A stretch of 64,000 nucleotides of DNA from Pragia fontium DSM 5563 = ATCC 49100 (GCF_900112475.1 NZ_FOLW01000002.1:186001-250000), one strand, 5' to 3'; counted from the first letter of the stretch, positions 1 to 9,173 are shown. Translations and numbers: made by a program. Notes: generated by a model from the letters alone, not told the origin.

Positions 1-460
1 ATTTATTGGTGATTAGTACGGACAGCTTCGGCTACAGGCTTATCAAGAAGTTAAAAATAATAGAATGGAGTCATCGGTTTTAATCGGTATTTGGTTATGT
101 TTTATTCGATTGTTAATCGTATTGTTGTCTATTTTATGGTGTAGAGGAGTATCACAAGTTGTAATGGTTTTTCATTTTTCATCTTGTGTTGTGTGTTTGA
201 ATATTGAGTGCCGATTGAAAGGATAATAACCGACAGAACCTCGGCTTAATATAATTAAGCATTTTATTAACGGTAGTACTTATTTTAATCGTGATAATGT
301 GGAATTGTCCGAGTGTTAATACTCAGGGCAGAATGCTGGCCAATGCTATTACGGCTTTGGGGCGGATAATCGGCAGGCTGATTATCGATACCGAGCTGGA
401 TTAGCATTTTCAATCAATGTCATTTGTTAGTGTGGCAAATAAATAGTGAGGATTTTATTT
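1..460. other. intergenic region upstream of the RidA-like gene
   Basis: No convincing gene is visible. A 35-codon open stretch starting at ATG 297 and ending at TAG 402-404 has a hydrophobic run in the frame just upstream, but it has no ribosome binding site and no recognisable similarity, so I do not call it. The stretch presumably holds the promoter of the following gene. Confidence 0.4.
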
Positions 461-904
461 ATGTTAGCTAAACCCTATGCGATCGTGATATTAAGTGCTG
501 CATTGTTTTTTACTGGCCTGTCCCAGGCCGCGGAACGTAAAGTTATTATGCCAAAAGGTGATGAACCTTCTCGGTTATACTCTCCGGGTATTGAGGCTAA
601 TGGCTTTATTTTTACTTCTGGGCAACTGGCGATTGATCCGACTAGCGGTAAACTGGTTGAAGGGATTGAAGCCCAAACTCGATTGGCACTGGCTAATTTA
701 CGTCGCGTGCTGGAAGCCGGCGGTTCATCAATGGATAAGTTGGTGAAAGTGAATGTTTATCTTAGCAACATTGATGATTATGCTGCGATGAATAAGATCT
801 ATGCTGAATCTTTTAACGGTGCTCCTCCAGTGAGAACAGCCTTGCAGGTGGGTAAAATTCCTTTAGGCGCGCTGATTGAAATTGAAGGAATCGCGTTAAA
901 ATAA
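461..904 (+). CDS. exported RidA/YjgF/YER057c-family protein
   Basis: RidA-family proteins are small trimeric enamine/imine deaminases or ligand-binding relatives. The protein is 147 aa. Residues 1 to about 23 are a hydrophobic signal peptide ending near SQA-A, so this member is probably periplasmic, unlike cytosolic RidA. The rest has the family pattern: the SPGIEANGFIFTSGQ region, the PVRTALQVGKIP segment with the carboxylate-binding Arg, and a C-terminal EIEGIA with the conserved Glu. I chose ATG 461 because GTGAGG at 446-451 is well spaced as its ribosome binding site; an in-frame GTG at 446 lies inside that site. It stands alone upstream of cysS and is followed by a perfect inverted repeat. 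The exact substrate is unknown. Confidence 0.85.
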   Translation: MLAKPYAIVILSAALFFTGLSQAAERKVIMPKGDEPSRLYSPGIEANGFIFTSGQLAIDPTSGKLVEGIEAQTRLALANLRRVLEAGGSSMDKLVKVNVYLSNIDDYAAMNKIYAESFNGAPPVRTALQVGKIPLGALIEIEGIALK

Positions 905-926
905 AGCTCGTTAAACCTTAGTTGTT

Positions 927-965
927 TTTCATTATGAAACCAGTTTGCAGGGTTTCATAATGAAA
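927..965 (+). terminator. perfect 15-bp inverted repeat after the RidA-like gene
   Basis: TTTCATTATGAAACC at 927-941 pairs with GGTTTCATAATGAAA at 951-965 around a 9-nt loop. There is no long T-run on the + strand, so it may be a weak terminator or an mRNA-stabilising hairpin between this gene and cysS. Confidence 0.5.
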
Positions 966-1083
966 TATGTTATCTATCTATCAATATATACCTCATGAAT
1001 CATGGGGTTCCTCTTGCAATGCCCTGATAATCAGGTTTCAATATATCCATCCATTTCATTTATCAAACGGTAACAGGCTTCCA

Positions 1084-2475
1084 ATGCTAAAGATTTTTAA
1101 TACCCTGAGCAGACAAAAAGAAGAATTTAAACCCATTCATGCTGATAAAGTAGGTATGTATGTGTGCGGGGTAACCATTTATGACCTGTGTCATATCGGG
1201 CATGGACGGACTTTTGTTGCTTTTGATGTTGTTGCCCGCTATCTGCGTTTTTTAGGTTATAACCTGACCTACGTGAGAAACGTGACCGATGTGGATGATA
1301 AGATTATCCGTAGAGCAGCAGAGAATAATGAAAGCTGTGAGCAACTGACCGAGCGTATGCTGGCTGAAATGCATGCGGATTTTGATTCACTGAATATTGC
1401 TCGTCCGGATATAGAGCCACGTGCTACCCACCATATTGCTGAAATTATTGAAATAGTCGAACTGTTGCTACAGCGTAACCATGCTTATATTGCAGATAAT
1501 GGCGATGTCATGTTCTCGGTAGAAACTGATGCGGATTACGGTTTGTTATCTCGCCAAAATCTGGAGCAGTTACAGGCTGGGGCAAGGGTCGAGATTGCTG
1601 ATGTGAAGCGCAATCCTATGGACTTTGTGCTATGGAAAATGTCTAAGCCAGGTGAACCAAGCTGGGAATCACCGTGGGGGGCAGGGCGCCCGGGCTGGCA
1701 TATTGAATGCTCTGCGATGAACGGCAAGCAGTTGGGCGATCATTTTGATATCCACGGCGGTGGTTCTGACCTGATGTTCCCCCATCACGAAAATGAAATT
1801 GCACAGTCAACCTGCGCCCATGATGGCCCGTATGTGAACTACTGGATGCATTCCGGTATGGTGATGATTGACCGTGAGAAAATGTCGAAGTCATTAGGTA
1901 ACTTTTTTACCATCCGTGATGTGCTACAGCATTATGATGCAGAAACGGTGCGCTACTTTTTGATGTCCGGTCATTACCGCAGTCAGTTGAACTACAGTGA
2001 AGAGAATTTAAAGCAGGCAAGAGCGGCGCTGGAACGTTTTTATACCGCGTTACGTGGTACTGATGAGTCGGTTAAGGCGCAAGGTAATACTGAGTTTGAA
2101 GCGCGTTTTCGTGAAGCGATGGACGATGATTTCAATACGCCAGAAGCTTACTCAATCCTGTTTGATATGGCGCGAGAAGTTAACCGCTTGAAGTCAGAAG
2201 ATATGGTTGCTGCTAATCAATTGGCGGCAGAGTTACGTCGTCTGGCGGCAGTATTAGGGCTGCTTGAACAGTCGCCGGAAGCCTTTTTACAAGGGGCTGG
2301 GCAAAATGCTGCGGACGGTGACGAAGTCGCTGAAATTGAAGCACTGATTAAACAGCGTAATGATGCACGTCAGGCTAAAGATTGGGCACAGGCTGATGTT
2401 GCCCGTAATCGATTGACCGAGATGGGAATTATCCTGGAAGATAGTTCTGAGGGGACGACTTGGCGTCGTAAATAG
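1084..2475 (+). CDS. cysS: cysteinyl-tRNA synthetase
   Basis: CysS charges tRNA-Cys with cysteine in the cytosol. The protein is 463 aa, against about 461 aa in E. coli. It shows the class I signatures HIGH (CHIGHGRTF) near residue 37 and KMSKS (EKMSKSLGN) near residue 266, and Cys/His residues placed as in the zinc site that selects cysteine ([22 protein letters not shown]). I placed the start at ATG 1084 (MLKIFNTLS), which matches the family N-terminus. An upstream in-frame extension to 967 has no homologous sequence. It is followed by a strong terminator and converges on folD, as in other enterobacteria. Confidence 0.97.
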   Translation: MLKIFNTLSRQKEEFKPIHADKVGMYVCGVTIYDLCHIGHGRTFVAFDVVARYLRFLGYNLTYVRNVTDVDDKIIRRAAENNESCEQLTERMLAEMHADFDSLNIARPDIEPRATHHIAEIIEIVELLLQRNHAYIADNGDVMFSVETDADYGLLSRQNLEQLQAGARVEIADVKRNPMDFVLWKMSKPGEPSWESPWGAGRPGWHIECSAMNGKQLGDHFDIHGGGSDLMFPHHENEIAQSTCAHDGPYVNYWMHSGMVMIDREKMSKSLGNFFTIRDVLQHYDAETVRYFLMSGHYRSQLNYSEENLKQARAALERFYTALRGTDESVKAQGNTEFEARFREAMDDDFNTPEAYSILFDMAREVNRLKSEDMVAANQLAAELRRLAAVLGLLEQSPEAFLQGAGQNAADGDEVAEIEALIKQRNDARQAKDWAQADVARNRLTEMGIILEDSSEGTTWRRK

Positions 2476-2490
2476 TATTGAGTCAGAGAT

Positions 2491-2519
2491 AAAAAAAGCG
2501 CCATTAGGCGCTTTTTTTA
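2491..2519. terminator. bidirectional terminator between cysS and folD
   Basis: The stem AAAAAAAGCGCC/GGCGCTTTTTTT has a 5-nt loop, with an A-run on the left and a T-run on the right. It can terminate both cysS (+) and folD (-). Confidence 0.9.
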
Positions 2520-2545
2520 TTTACGTTGACCCGTCCTGAATAGAG

Positions 2546-3406
2546 TTATAGCGGGTCGTGGTAATCCTGACAGGCTTGCAGAGTATTTTGCATTAAAGTT
2601 GCTACGGTCATCGGGCCGACACCACCGGGTACTGGCGTGATCCAACTTGCGCGTTGAGCAGCAACGTCATATTCCACATCACCTACAACTTTACCGTTTT
2701 CTAACCGGTTAATACCCACATCAATCACAATTGCGCCGGGTTTTATCCATTCCCCACGAACAAAACCAGGCCGACCTACGGCGGCAACAATTAAATCAGC
2801 AGCCCTGACTTTCTGTTCCATGTTTTGCGTAAAGCGGTGAGTGATGGTGGTTGTACAGCCTGCGAGCAGCAGTTCTAATCCCATTGGACGACCAACGATA
2901 TTCGATGCACCAATGACTAATGCATCCAGACCATAGGTATTGATTTCACAGCGCTGTAGCATGGTGATAATACCACGCGGCGTACAAGGACGCAGTTTAG
3001 GCGTGCGCTGGCACAAACGGCCAATATTATAGGGATGGAAGCCATCGACGTCTTTCTCTGGCGAGATGCGCTCCAGAATTTTGATATTATCAAAGCCTTG
3101 AGGCAGCGGCAGCTGAACCAGAATGCCATCAATCAGCGGATCGTTATTCAGTGAATCGATCAGTTCGAGCAGTTCATTCTCAGTACAGGACATGTCCAGA
3201 TTAAACGAACGTGATAGGAATCCGACTTCCTCACAAGCGCGGCGTTTACTACTGACATAAATTTGCGATGCTGGATTCTCGCCCACCAGAACAACGGCTA
3301 AGCCAGGGGCGCGTTTGCCCGCCTGAATACGTTGCTGAACACTTGCGGCAATTTCAGTTCTGAGTTGCTGAGCAATCGCCTTACCATCAATAATCTTTGC
3401 TGACAT
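2546..3406 (-). CDS. folD: bifunctional methylenetetrahydrofolate dehydrogenase/cyclohydrolase
   Basis: FolD interconverts 5,10-methylene-THF, 5,10-methenyl-THF and 10-formyl-THF using NADP, supplying one-carbon units for purines and formyl-Met. The protein is 286 aa (E. coli 288). The N-terminal catalytic domain has [13 protein letters not shown] with the active Lys (YxxxK). The Rossmann half carries [11 protein letters not shown] and the C-terminal [12 protein letters not shown] signature. I chose the start at 3406 (MSAKIIDGK) because the 12 extra residues up to 3442 are not family-like. The gene is monocistronic, convergent with cysS and divergent from argU. Confidence 0.97.
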   Translation of the reverse strand: MSAKIIDGKAIAQQLRTEIAASVQQRIQAGKRAPGLAVVLVGENPASQIYVSSKRRACEEVGFLSRSFNLDMSCTENELLELIDSLNNDPLIDGILVQLPLPQGFDNIKILERISPEKDVDGFHPYNIGRLCQRTPKLRPCTPRGIITMLQRCEINTYGLDALVIGASNIVGRPMGLELLLAGCTTTITHRFTQNMEQKVRAADLIVAAVGRPGFVRGEWIKPGAIVIDVGINRLENGKVVGDVEYDVAAQRASWITPVPGGVGPMTVATLMQNTLQACQDYHDPL

Positions 3407-3680
3407 CTGAGAATAGATCCATTTTTTAACGACGGGGCTCATATTCTGTCAGAAGCAAAGCGTTCTGTCAGGGGTAAGTTATGATTAAATATCAATTAGG
3501 CAGCTTTTTGAGTAAAAAAACGAATGCAGGCTTAATAAGCGGTGGAAGCAGAGCTTAAATTGCGTTGTGAATAGGGCAACAAAAAGCGATATTCAATAAT
3601 GAAAGTAATAACAAGTGCTTAAGTTATGTCCAGTGAAGCACTGAAATACATGTGTCAGCCTAATTAACACGTAAAAGCCA

Positions 3681-3708
3681 TTGACTGAGGACAGAAGAGC
3701 CGTATAAT
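3681..3708 (+). promoter_or_regulatory. sigma-70 promoter of argU
   Basis: TTGACT at 3681-3686 and TATAAT at 3703-3708 are separated by 16 bp and followed by a C-rich discriminator, the usual layout of stable-RNA promoters. Transcription would begin near 3715, about 47 nt before the tRNA. Confidence 0.8.
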
Positions 3709-3761
3709 TCGACCCCATCAAGAAATCCCGCGCTAAGCCGGTATCTTGGTATCACTTCAAC

Positions 3762-3838
3762 GCTCCCATAGCTCAGCTGGATAGAGCAACGGCCTTCTAA
3801 GCCGTAGGTCGCAGGTTCGAATCCTGCTGGGGGCGCCA
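3762..3838 (+). tRNA. argU: tRNA-Arg (anticodon TCT)
   Basis: A 77-nt cloverleaf with encoded CCA. The acceptor GCTCCCA pairs with TGGGGGC. The D-arm is AGCTCAGCTGGATAGAGC, the anticodon loop CTTCTAA reads AGA/AGG, and the T-arm is GCAGG-TTCGAAT-CCTGC. It closely resembles E. coli argU, which also lies in the folD region and is the attachment site of a lambdoid prophage there. Here too integrase remnants follow directly. Confidence 0.97.
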
Positions 3839-3840
3839 TT
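3822..3840 (+). repeat. attL-like copy of the tRNA-Arg 3' end
   Basis: The last part of argU from the T-stem to CCATT recurs at 5795-5812 with one G missing from the G-run. Tyrosine integrases that use tRNA 3' ends leave exactly such direct repeats at island borders. Confidence 0.6.
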
Positions 3841-3952
3841 TTAAAGTATCTAAAAGTCTTTTAACGTCTACAAACTCCTTATAAAAGCACTATCTCAGCG
3901 ATATTTCATTATCTCAACGTCAACTCACGTCTATTGAAATCTACCTACAAAC

Positions 3953-4440
3953 ATGAAGCTAAATGCCCGCTAGATCAAGGTTAGTAAACCTAAAGAAAAA
4001 GCTTATAAATTATCTGATGGTGGCTTATATCTGCTCATTAATCCTAATGGTTCGAAATACTGGGGCCTGAAATATCGAATTGCCGGTAAAGAAAAGTTAT
4101 TGGCGATGGGGGGATATCCTGCGGTTTTTTTAGCCAGTGCCAGGAAGAAAAGAGATGATGCACGTGAAATTATTGCTGCTGGTGGTGATCTTAATGAGAC
4201 AAAAAAGACCGAACGGGCTGAACTAAAAGCGACTATAGAGAATACGTTTGAGTCCGTTGCTCGGGAGTGGCATGAGTACAAATGTCCTAACTGGACTAAA
4301 GGGTATGCTAGTGAATTACTAGAAGGCCTCCAGAAGGATATATTCCCTCACATTGGTAGAGCCCCGCCCAGTTGCAGAGATAAAACCTCTAGAAATGCTT
4401 AAGATTCGCGAGAGTGAATTTATTATCTTAAGAGAGCTAA
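3953..4440 (+). pseudogene. P4-type tyrosine integrase, N-terminal fragment, broken
   Basis: Reading from ATG 3953 gives MKLNAR, then an in-frame TAG at 3971-3973. It continues with the arm-binding domain typical of P4-family integrases (KLSDGGLYLLINPNGSKYW, LLAMGGYPAVFLASARKKRD, FESVAREWHEYK). Near 4365 the frame shifts: RPVAEIKPLEMLKI, the normal continuation, is found one frame away. The catalytic domain with its Arg/His/Tyr residues is absent. It lies directly downstream of argU and was probably the integrase of a small island that used the tRNA as its attachment site. It is dead as a recombinase. Confidence 0.85.
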
Positions 4441-4579
4441 TCACACGCATCCGTTTACAGCAACCGCATGTTAGTGAGTCTCAAGTTGCCGATTTTTTAT
4501 ATTGAGAATGAAAATAGTGGGCTTCCTGAATGGGTTAAGCAAGGAATAGCTAAATCTATCGAAGTCATTGATGGTGGAT

Positions 4580-4615
4580 ATGGACTGACCCCATAAAGTT
4601 GGACTCCCAACTGAG
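4580..4615. mobile_element. possible terminal sequence of an IS3-family element
   Basis: TGGACTGACCCCATAAAGTT and the bases after it resemble, from memory, the terminal repeats of IS150-group IS3-family elements. No transposase gene or second end is visible, so at most this is a relic. The call rests on recall, not on an alignment. Confidence 0.3.
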
Positions 4616-4736
4616 TAAGGTGAAGTTCACACAAGGCGGTTTTTTCATTTGATATTATTGGTATTAATACTAGTTTTCATTTTAGGTTATTTATAACTAT
4701 CTGTAATATAGTAGAATAATGTAACTAAAATTACAG

Positions 4737-5534
4737 ATGGTGAGTGGTATGAAATGGAAATTATGTCCTCTAGAGCAAGGGGAAAACTACATTAGTCAGG
4801 TTTTGCATGTTACAGAATTACCTGAAATGGCAGTACAGCTTTCATCGGGGTTCAGTTGGGAGACAATTCTTGCATCATTAATTGCTGGGTGTATCCCCGC
4901 TTTTATCTCATATCAAGCGATTAAAAACACTTCTAAAAATATCAATATGACAATTGATAGTCAGAATAAAAATCTGGTGGAAACGATAAACTCACAAGAA
5001 AACATAGCTGCAAAAAGTATGAAGGTTGAGGTTTTATCTAAAAACCGGCAATCATGGATTAATGAATTAAGAGATAACAGCGCGAAATACCTATCGCTTG
5101 TCATAAAGGTTGCTCTTATAAGGTCAGGTATAAGTATTAATTCATATAAACATGATGAGTTACTAGAACAGTTTGAGTTGATAAAGAGCAATTCTGCACA
5201 CCCAGAAAGTGAACAGTACATTTGTGCTGAGAAGGGTTTAGATGGATTTTTAAAAGCGATAGAGCGGGATCAGGTTCAAATAAGAATAAATCAGTCAGAG
5301 CTATCTTTAGTAGTATATAAAATAAGACTTTTGTTAAACCCATCGGAAGAAATATCTCAGAAAATTATATATAATATGATGTCGACAGTAAAAGAGTTAG
5401 GGGCTGTGACTTTGAAAAATGAGAAGGAGGGGGTGAATTATATCAGTAAAATCGAAATGGTTAGTGAGGATTTTACTGCATTAATTCAATTATGCCTGAA
5501 AGATGAGTGGGAAAGAGTAAAAAAGATAGCATAA
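4737..5534 (+). CDS. membrane-anchored helical protein of unknown function (island cargo)
   Basis: A 265-aa protein of no family I can name. One hydrophobic segment (about residues 45-62, ILASLIAGCIPAFISYQ) is followed by a polar helical region. That region contains VEVLSKNRQSWINELRDN, a pattern I associate with uncharacterised single-pass proteins on enterobacterial prophages and islands. The remainder is rich in Lys, Glu and Leu and probably forms coiled coils. It is AT-rich and sits between the broken integrase and the second copy of the tRNA end, so it is the only intact gene of the island. Start sites at 4737, 4749 (ATGAAATGG) and 4827 are all possible and none has a strong ribosome binding site. 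Confidence 0.65.
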   Translation: MVSGMKWKLCPLEQGENYISQVLHVTELPEMAVQLSSGFSWETILASLIAGCIPAFISYQAIKNTSKNINMTIDSQNKNLVETINSQENIAAKSMKVEVLSKNRQSWINELRDNSAKYLSLVIKVALIRSGISINSYKHDELLEQFELIKSNSAHPESEQYICAEKGLDGFLKAIERDQVQIRINQSELSLVVYKIRLLLNPSEEISQKIIYNMMSTVKELGAVTLKNEKEGVNYISKIEMVSEDFTALIQLCLKDEWERVKKIA

Positions 5535-5794
5535 TCTGTACAGACCCGAGCTGATGCATAGTTATCAACTGGGGTTTTATTAAAAGACTAAATTCTATTT
5601 ACAGATACGGAAACTTATACCCAAGAATGGGCGCGCCAGCTTACCAACGGAAGAGGCCTAGACCAAAAGGTAATTACTGGAGAATGAAAAACAACCAAAA
5701 CACTGATTATCGTGGTTAAGGAAAATATGTATAGCTTCTGTTTTTGAACAATGACAAACTCAGTATTAAAGCAGTAATGACTGTTTATATTCAC
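5535..5794. other. island tail without a recognisable gene
   Basis: No supported ORF or RNA is visible between the cargo gene and the second att-like repeat. Confidence 0.4.
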
Positions 5795-5812
5795 TCCTGC
5801 TGGGGCGCCATT
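5795..5812 (+). repeat. attR-like direct repeat of the argU 3' end
   Basis: This 18-nt stretch repeats the argU end at 3822-3840, with one G fewer in the G-run, and is also followed by T and A residues. Together the two copies bound a region of about 2 kb containing the broken integrase and the cargo gene. Confidence 0.6.
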
Positions 5813-5887
5813 AAACTCAATGAGTTATCCAAGATTTACCATCCTTTAATTTTCTCCTTGTGCCTTATTTGTGCCATTAACATAAAT

Positions 5888-6040
5888 TTACGAGTCCAAT
5901 TTCTTCGCATGTTCAGTTAAATGATTCGGGGATAATTGAGCATATCGACGTATCATCTCTATGCTTTCTACCTTCCCATTTCTTGAAGTGCTGATAATGG
6001 AACGCCAGCCAGGTTTCTTGATGTCCCGCACGTTGAGAGA
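5888..6040 (-). pseudogene. C-terminal remnant of a second phage-type tyrosine integrase
   Basis: On the minus strand the end of an integrase is readable: [20 protein letters not shown], then HAKKLDS and a stop at 5888-5890. This is the usual C-terminus with the region of the catalytic Tyr (MVRRYAHLAPNHL type). Upstream, pieces resembling HDLRHTWASW (RDIKK and TWLAFHYQ) lie in different frames, so indels have destroyed it. It differs in family (lambdoid-type, not P4-type) and orientation from the 3953 remnant. That suggests a second, older element used the same tRNA locus. Confidence 0.75.
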
Positions 6041-6804
6041 CCGGCATAATTAACATTAAATTAATTGTCCTATCCGTCGAGATCGCGGCTTTTTTGCGCT
6101 CTGTTTATTCCTGAGTAGTTCCATGAACGAGAATCATAGATTACCTACAAAATTACCTTACTAAGGTCTGTTTTTCAGAGTAGGAAAGATTGTCGATTTT
6201 TTTTATTGGTAGCGTCCTTGCAAAATTGAATAATCAGCTATTATGTATATATAAAGACTAAGAAAATACAAACAGAATCAACCCGACAAGGTGATAAGCA
6301 GCAGTGCGGTAAGAAGATTGTTCAACCCCAGAGGGAGGTGGTCCAATATCTTCGATGGCCATAACTGGCAAGTTAGCTAGCAACTCAGTAATGCGTGGCA
6401 AAGCTGGCGAATAGTACCAAAACGGGAATTCCAACTTCAACAACAGCTCAACTCCGGTTGGGCTTTTTTATTCCCGAAATCCAAGTTATTTCTGGCTTGT
6501 TCGTATAAATACTGGAAGCTTCTTTCACAATGGTTTTTATTACAAATTTCATTCAATGAGTGGGCTTGATAATGATAACTCCACACCGAAGAGGGGATAG
6601 GCGGAATGTTACAAAGTAGAGAGTGAGTGATGAGTATATTGTACTGACTGAGTAAGGATGGTGGTTCAATCTTGCTGGCAGGTAATCCGTCTTAGCAACT
6701 AGGTGTGAAGAAAGTATATTTTTGCCAATGCCCTTATTTACTATGATAAGGTGCTAAAACCGTTGTTAACTTTACAATAAATTAAAAATTAAAAGGGATA
6801 TTTT
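6041..6804. other. degenerate intergenic region with an orphan terminator
   Basis: No intact gene is recognisable over about 760 bp. A minus-strand ORF at 6258-6443 exists, but its start has no ribosome binding site and I recognise no family. The terminator at 6445-6469 has no gene directly before it, which suggests a lost gene. The promoter of the following lipoprotein gene presumably lies near 6720-6790. Confidence 0.4.
6445..6469 (+). terminator. orphan intrinsic terminator
   Basis: AGCTCAAC/GTTGGGCT stem with a 4-nt loop followed by a T-run. A nearly identical hairpin and tail occurs at 9174-9200. Confidence 0.7.
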
Positions 6805-7662
6805 ATGTTGAAAGAAGCGCTAGTTTTTATCGCGTGCATTGGTTTAGCTGGTTGTTTTGGTGGAAGTAAGGAGTTTTCAATTGATAACCCTACCGATAAG
6901 CCGCTGTCTGTTTTCATTGATAATAAAGAAATCACCATTCCAGCAGGAGAAATGCAAAACATTACTCTGAACGCAGGTCCTCATCAGATGACCCTACCTA
7001 ACGGTGAAAAAGTTAAGTTCAGCGTACTTGGTGCATATGGAGACTCCGAGCGTTCAGGGATAATTAATCCAACTCAAACTCGCTACATTTATGTTATACA
7101 AAAATATGTCGCTGATGGTGTAACTCCTTTTACTGAAAATGGCGATGTACATGTGTTAAAAATTAACGGGGAAGAATTTACTGGGCCATTTATCGATTTA
7201 GGTAGTGAACTCTTCATTGATAGTTTTAATAAAGACTGGAATTTTGGCCCTACAGAGTCCTTTCCTGAAACAACTTTTGCTAACAGCCATGACACCTACA
7301 AAACCAAACTATTCAGAGCTAACGATTTTATCCATTATTACAAGACTGACTTCTCACCTTCGGGAGATTATAGCACCCGCATTAGTATTCTTGAGTCGGT
7401 TTATAAAAAACCGGAGTTGTCCTATAATTTTTCCGAACCAGAACTTCAGCAAAATATCTCAGAAGCACTAAAAATCTATAATCAGTTCATCCATGCAGAC
7501 TCAGCCAGCAAGCAAAAGGATCTAAAAAAGAAGTTTGAACAACAAAATCGTGCTAAATGGCGAAATCCTCAAACCAAATCCCTTGAAAATGCCCATTACT
7601 ATGAGGTGATGAGCAATATCAACCATATATTTTGGAGTTCTGTTATTGAATTAAGCGACTAA
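6805..7662 (+). CDS. lipoprotein of unknown function
   Basis: A 285-aa protein starting with a short signal peptide and the lipobox LAGC (Cys17), so it is probably lipidated and anchored in the envelope. After the Cys comes a Gly/Ser linker. Residues about 25-110 look like a small beta-rich domain (IDNPTDKPLSVFIDNKEITI, PAGEMQNITL), a pattern seen in several uncharacterised enterobacterial lipoproteins. The C-terminal half is polar and mostly helical, with an EQQNRAKWRNP stretch. ATG 6805 follows a good ribosome binding site (AAAAGGGA). It converges on the lipoprotein gene at 7757-8152 across a shared terminator. Confidence 0.75.
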   Translation: MLKEALVFIACIGLAGCFGGSKEFSIDNPTDKPLSVFIDNKEITIPAGEMQNITLNAGPHQMTLPNGEKVKFSVLGAYGDSERSGIINPTQTRYIYVIQKYVADGVTPFTENGDVHVLKINGEEFTGPFIDLGSELFIDSFNKDWNFGPTESFPETTFANSHDTYKTKLFRANDFIHYYKTDFSPSGDYSTRISILESVYKKPELSYNFSEPELQQNISEALKIYNQFIHADSASKQKDLKKKFEQQNRAKWRNPQTKSLENAHYYEVMSNINHIFWSSVIELSD

Positions 7663-7724
7663 TATTATGCCACCTCCTGCTTTTCTTATCGCAGAGTAAT
7701 CAACTTTATAGCGGCTTTCATTAC

Positions 7725-7757
7725 AAAGCCTACTACTCAGTAGAGAGTAGGCTTTTT
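7725..7757. terminator. terminator between convergent lipoprotein genes
   Basis: Stem AAAGCCTACT/AGTAGGCTTT at 7725-7734 and 7746-7755, with a T-run to the right and an A-run to the left, so it may work for both flanking genes. Confidence 0.8.
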
Positions 7758-8152
7758 CACTTAGATATACACATTGATTGCCAACTTTGTTCGAAGCAAC
7801 TTTTGCAAGAACGGGAATCTTTAGGCTCAAAATCAAGGCCAGAAGCTATGCTTCTTTCGCCGTTTTCATAGGTTGAAATCTCAATAAAAAATCGGGTGAA
7901 ATCGGTATATGTTCCTGTTGGGTCATTAAACTTCACCTCTCCGCAAACATTACCTTTAAGAGAATCGGGATTTTTGTCGTCAGATGGTGTTTGTATAAAG
8001 ATAACATTTCTAAACCGCGGTTTACTGCTTTCATGTACTGAAAGCCTTTTGGCTGCTGCAATGGCTTTTTCTTCACGACTATCTTCACAACTAATAAGGG
8101 TGAATGTTATGGGAATGATTAAAAGGCATTGCAATTTACTTTTAATTTTCAT
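7757..8152 (-). CDS. small lipoprotein of unknown function
   Basis: A 131-aa protein with a lysine-bearing N-terminus, a hydrophobic core and the lipobox LISC (Cys22). The mature part has a helical start (EEKAIAAAKRLSVHESSKP), a beta-rich middle (FRNVIFIQTP, VCGEVKFNDPTGTYTDFTRF) and three further Cys near the C-terminus that could form a disulfide. I do not recognise a named family; the GxVCGEVNxxNxxGxYxxF-like stretch occurs in many small envelope proteins. It is convergent with the lipoprotein gene at 6805 and has no obvious operon partner. Confidence 0.7.
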   Translation of the reverse strand: MKIKSKLQCLLIIPITFTLISCEDSREEKAIAAAKRLSVHESSKPRFRNVIFIQTPSDDKNPDSLKGNVCGEVKFNDPTGTYTDFTRFFIEISTYENGERSIASGLDFEPKDSRSCKSCFEQSWQSMCISK

Positions 8153-8411
8153 TGAGTATAAGCTTCAGCTATTAATCGGGTAACAATAACAACTTAATGA
8201 TTATCTGTATATGGGCTACTTATTACCCCCACGAGCTTGATAATGACACTTCCGTTTATTTTATATGATAGTTTTTAATTGTAACTATTTGATTAGTATT
8301 AAATAAAGATAAAAATAAATCGCCTGAAAATTAGGTGTGCTATTCCTCTTTTAGTATACTGTGTATCCAGACAGTAGTTTGGATAAGCATAATAATAAAA
8401 ATGAGGAAATA

Positions 8412-9122
8412 ATGATGACAATAAAAAATCCAGTGGTTTCTTACGGTACGGCTCATGATGAGTTAAAGAATGGTGATTTGATCTCAGGTAAATCGGTTCA
8501 ACTCTCTACAGATATTGATAATGCATTACATCTTGGGAGTGACAATGGATTATTTTCTAAGAAACCTACATCATCAATTGTTGGATTTGGTTTCCAATTG
8601 ACAGAAAGAGAAGTTGAACACACTTATTTAGGTAACGATTTTTGCTCAATGAATTTTAAATTGTTTCCACACATTAAGTATACGCCTGAGGAGCTAAGGA
8701 ATAAGCGATTTATTGTCGAGGGGACTGTTTATACGGGGTTTGAATACAATCAAAAACCATTTAATGTAAAAGGGAGTACATATGTGCAAGTTAGTAGAGG
8801 TAGCGGTGTTGAGACTAACTACCCTTTAATTACGGATGGAGATATTGATTACCCAGAGTTATTTTCTAATTATGAGTGTATTAATAATGAAGATAATAAA
8901 CTAGAGAAATTACCTGAGTACATTAGAGTTAATAGTAAATATTATGCTATTGCGAATAAATATGATTTTTCTTGTTATCCATTGGTTTATCCACATGTGG
9001 CCGCTCTTCCTGGTAGACAGGATTATATAAGTGCAGACATTCGCTTTACATTATCAATTAGTCGAGTAGAACCTGTGAAAATAGCTCATGTAGTTAAATA
9101 TACGCTATATGAGATTTTATAA
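8412..9122 (+). CDS. protein of unknown function
   Basis: A 236-aa, AT-rich gene with no family I can identify. There is no signal peptide or membrane segment. It is rich in Asn, Tyr and Ser, with alternating hydrophobic stretches suggesting a beta-rich fold (VVSYGTAHDELKNGDLIS, KSVQLSTDIDNALHLG). I chose the start at ATG 8412 because GAGG at 8403-8406 is suitably spaced; a GTG at 8361 has no ribosome binding site. It is followed by an intrinsic terminator whose sequence is also found, orphaned, at 6445-6469. The low GC content suggests acquisition by transfer. Confidence 0.6.
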   Translation: MMTIKNPVVSYGTAHDELKNGDLISGKSVQLSTDIDNALHLGSDNGLFSKKPTSSIVGFGFQLTEREVEHTYLGNDFCSMNFKLFPHIKYTPEELRNKRFIVEGTVYTGFEYNQKPFNVKGSTYVQVSRGSGVETNYPLITDGDIDYPELFSNYECINNEDNKLEKLPEYIRVNSKYYAIANKYDFSCYPLVYPHVAALPGRQDYISADIRFTLSISRVEPVKIAHVVKYTLYEIL

Positions 9123-9173
9123 ATCCCAATTTGATTGGTATGAATAAAATTAATTAAAACAGTTGAATCATAT

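Noticed and set aside
297-404. 35-codon ORF with a hydrophobic stretch in the frame just upstream
   Set aside because: No ribosome binding site, no family similarity, and the hydrophobic part lies before any usable start codon. Chance is the simpler explanation.
4400-4600. Reading of the frames after the integrase as a separate small gene (ILRELITRIRLQQPHVSES and LPEWVKQGIAKSIEV)
   Set aside because: The pieces lack a start and are separated by a stop; they look like fragments joined by deletion, and I cannot name their family.
6258-6443. Minus-strand ORF of 61 codons
   Set aside because: No ribosome binding site and no recognisable family; it lies in degenerate DNA ahead of an orphan terminator. 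It might be a gene fragment, but I cannot support it.
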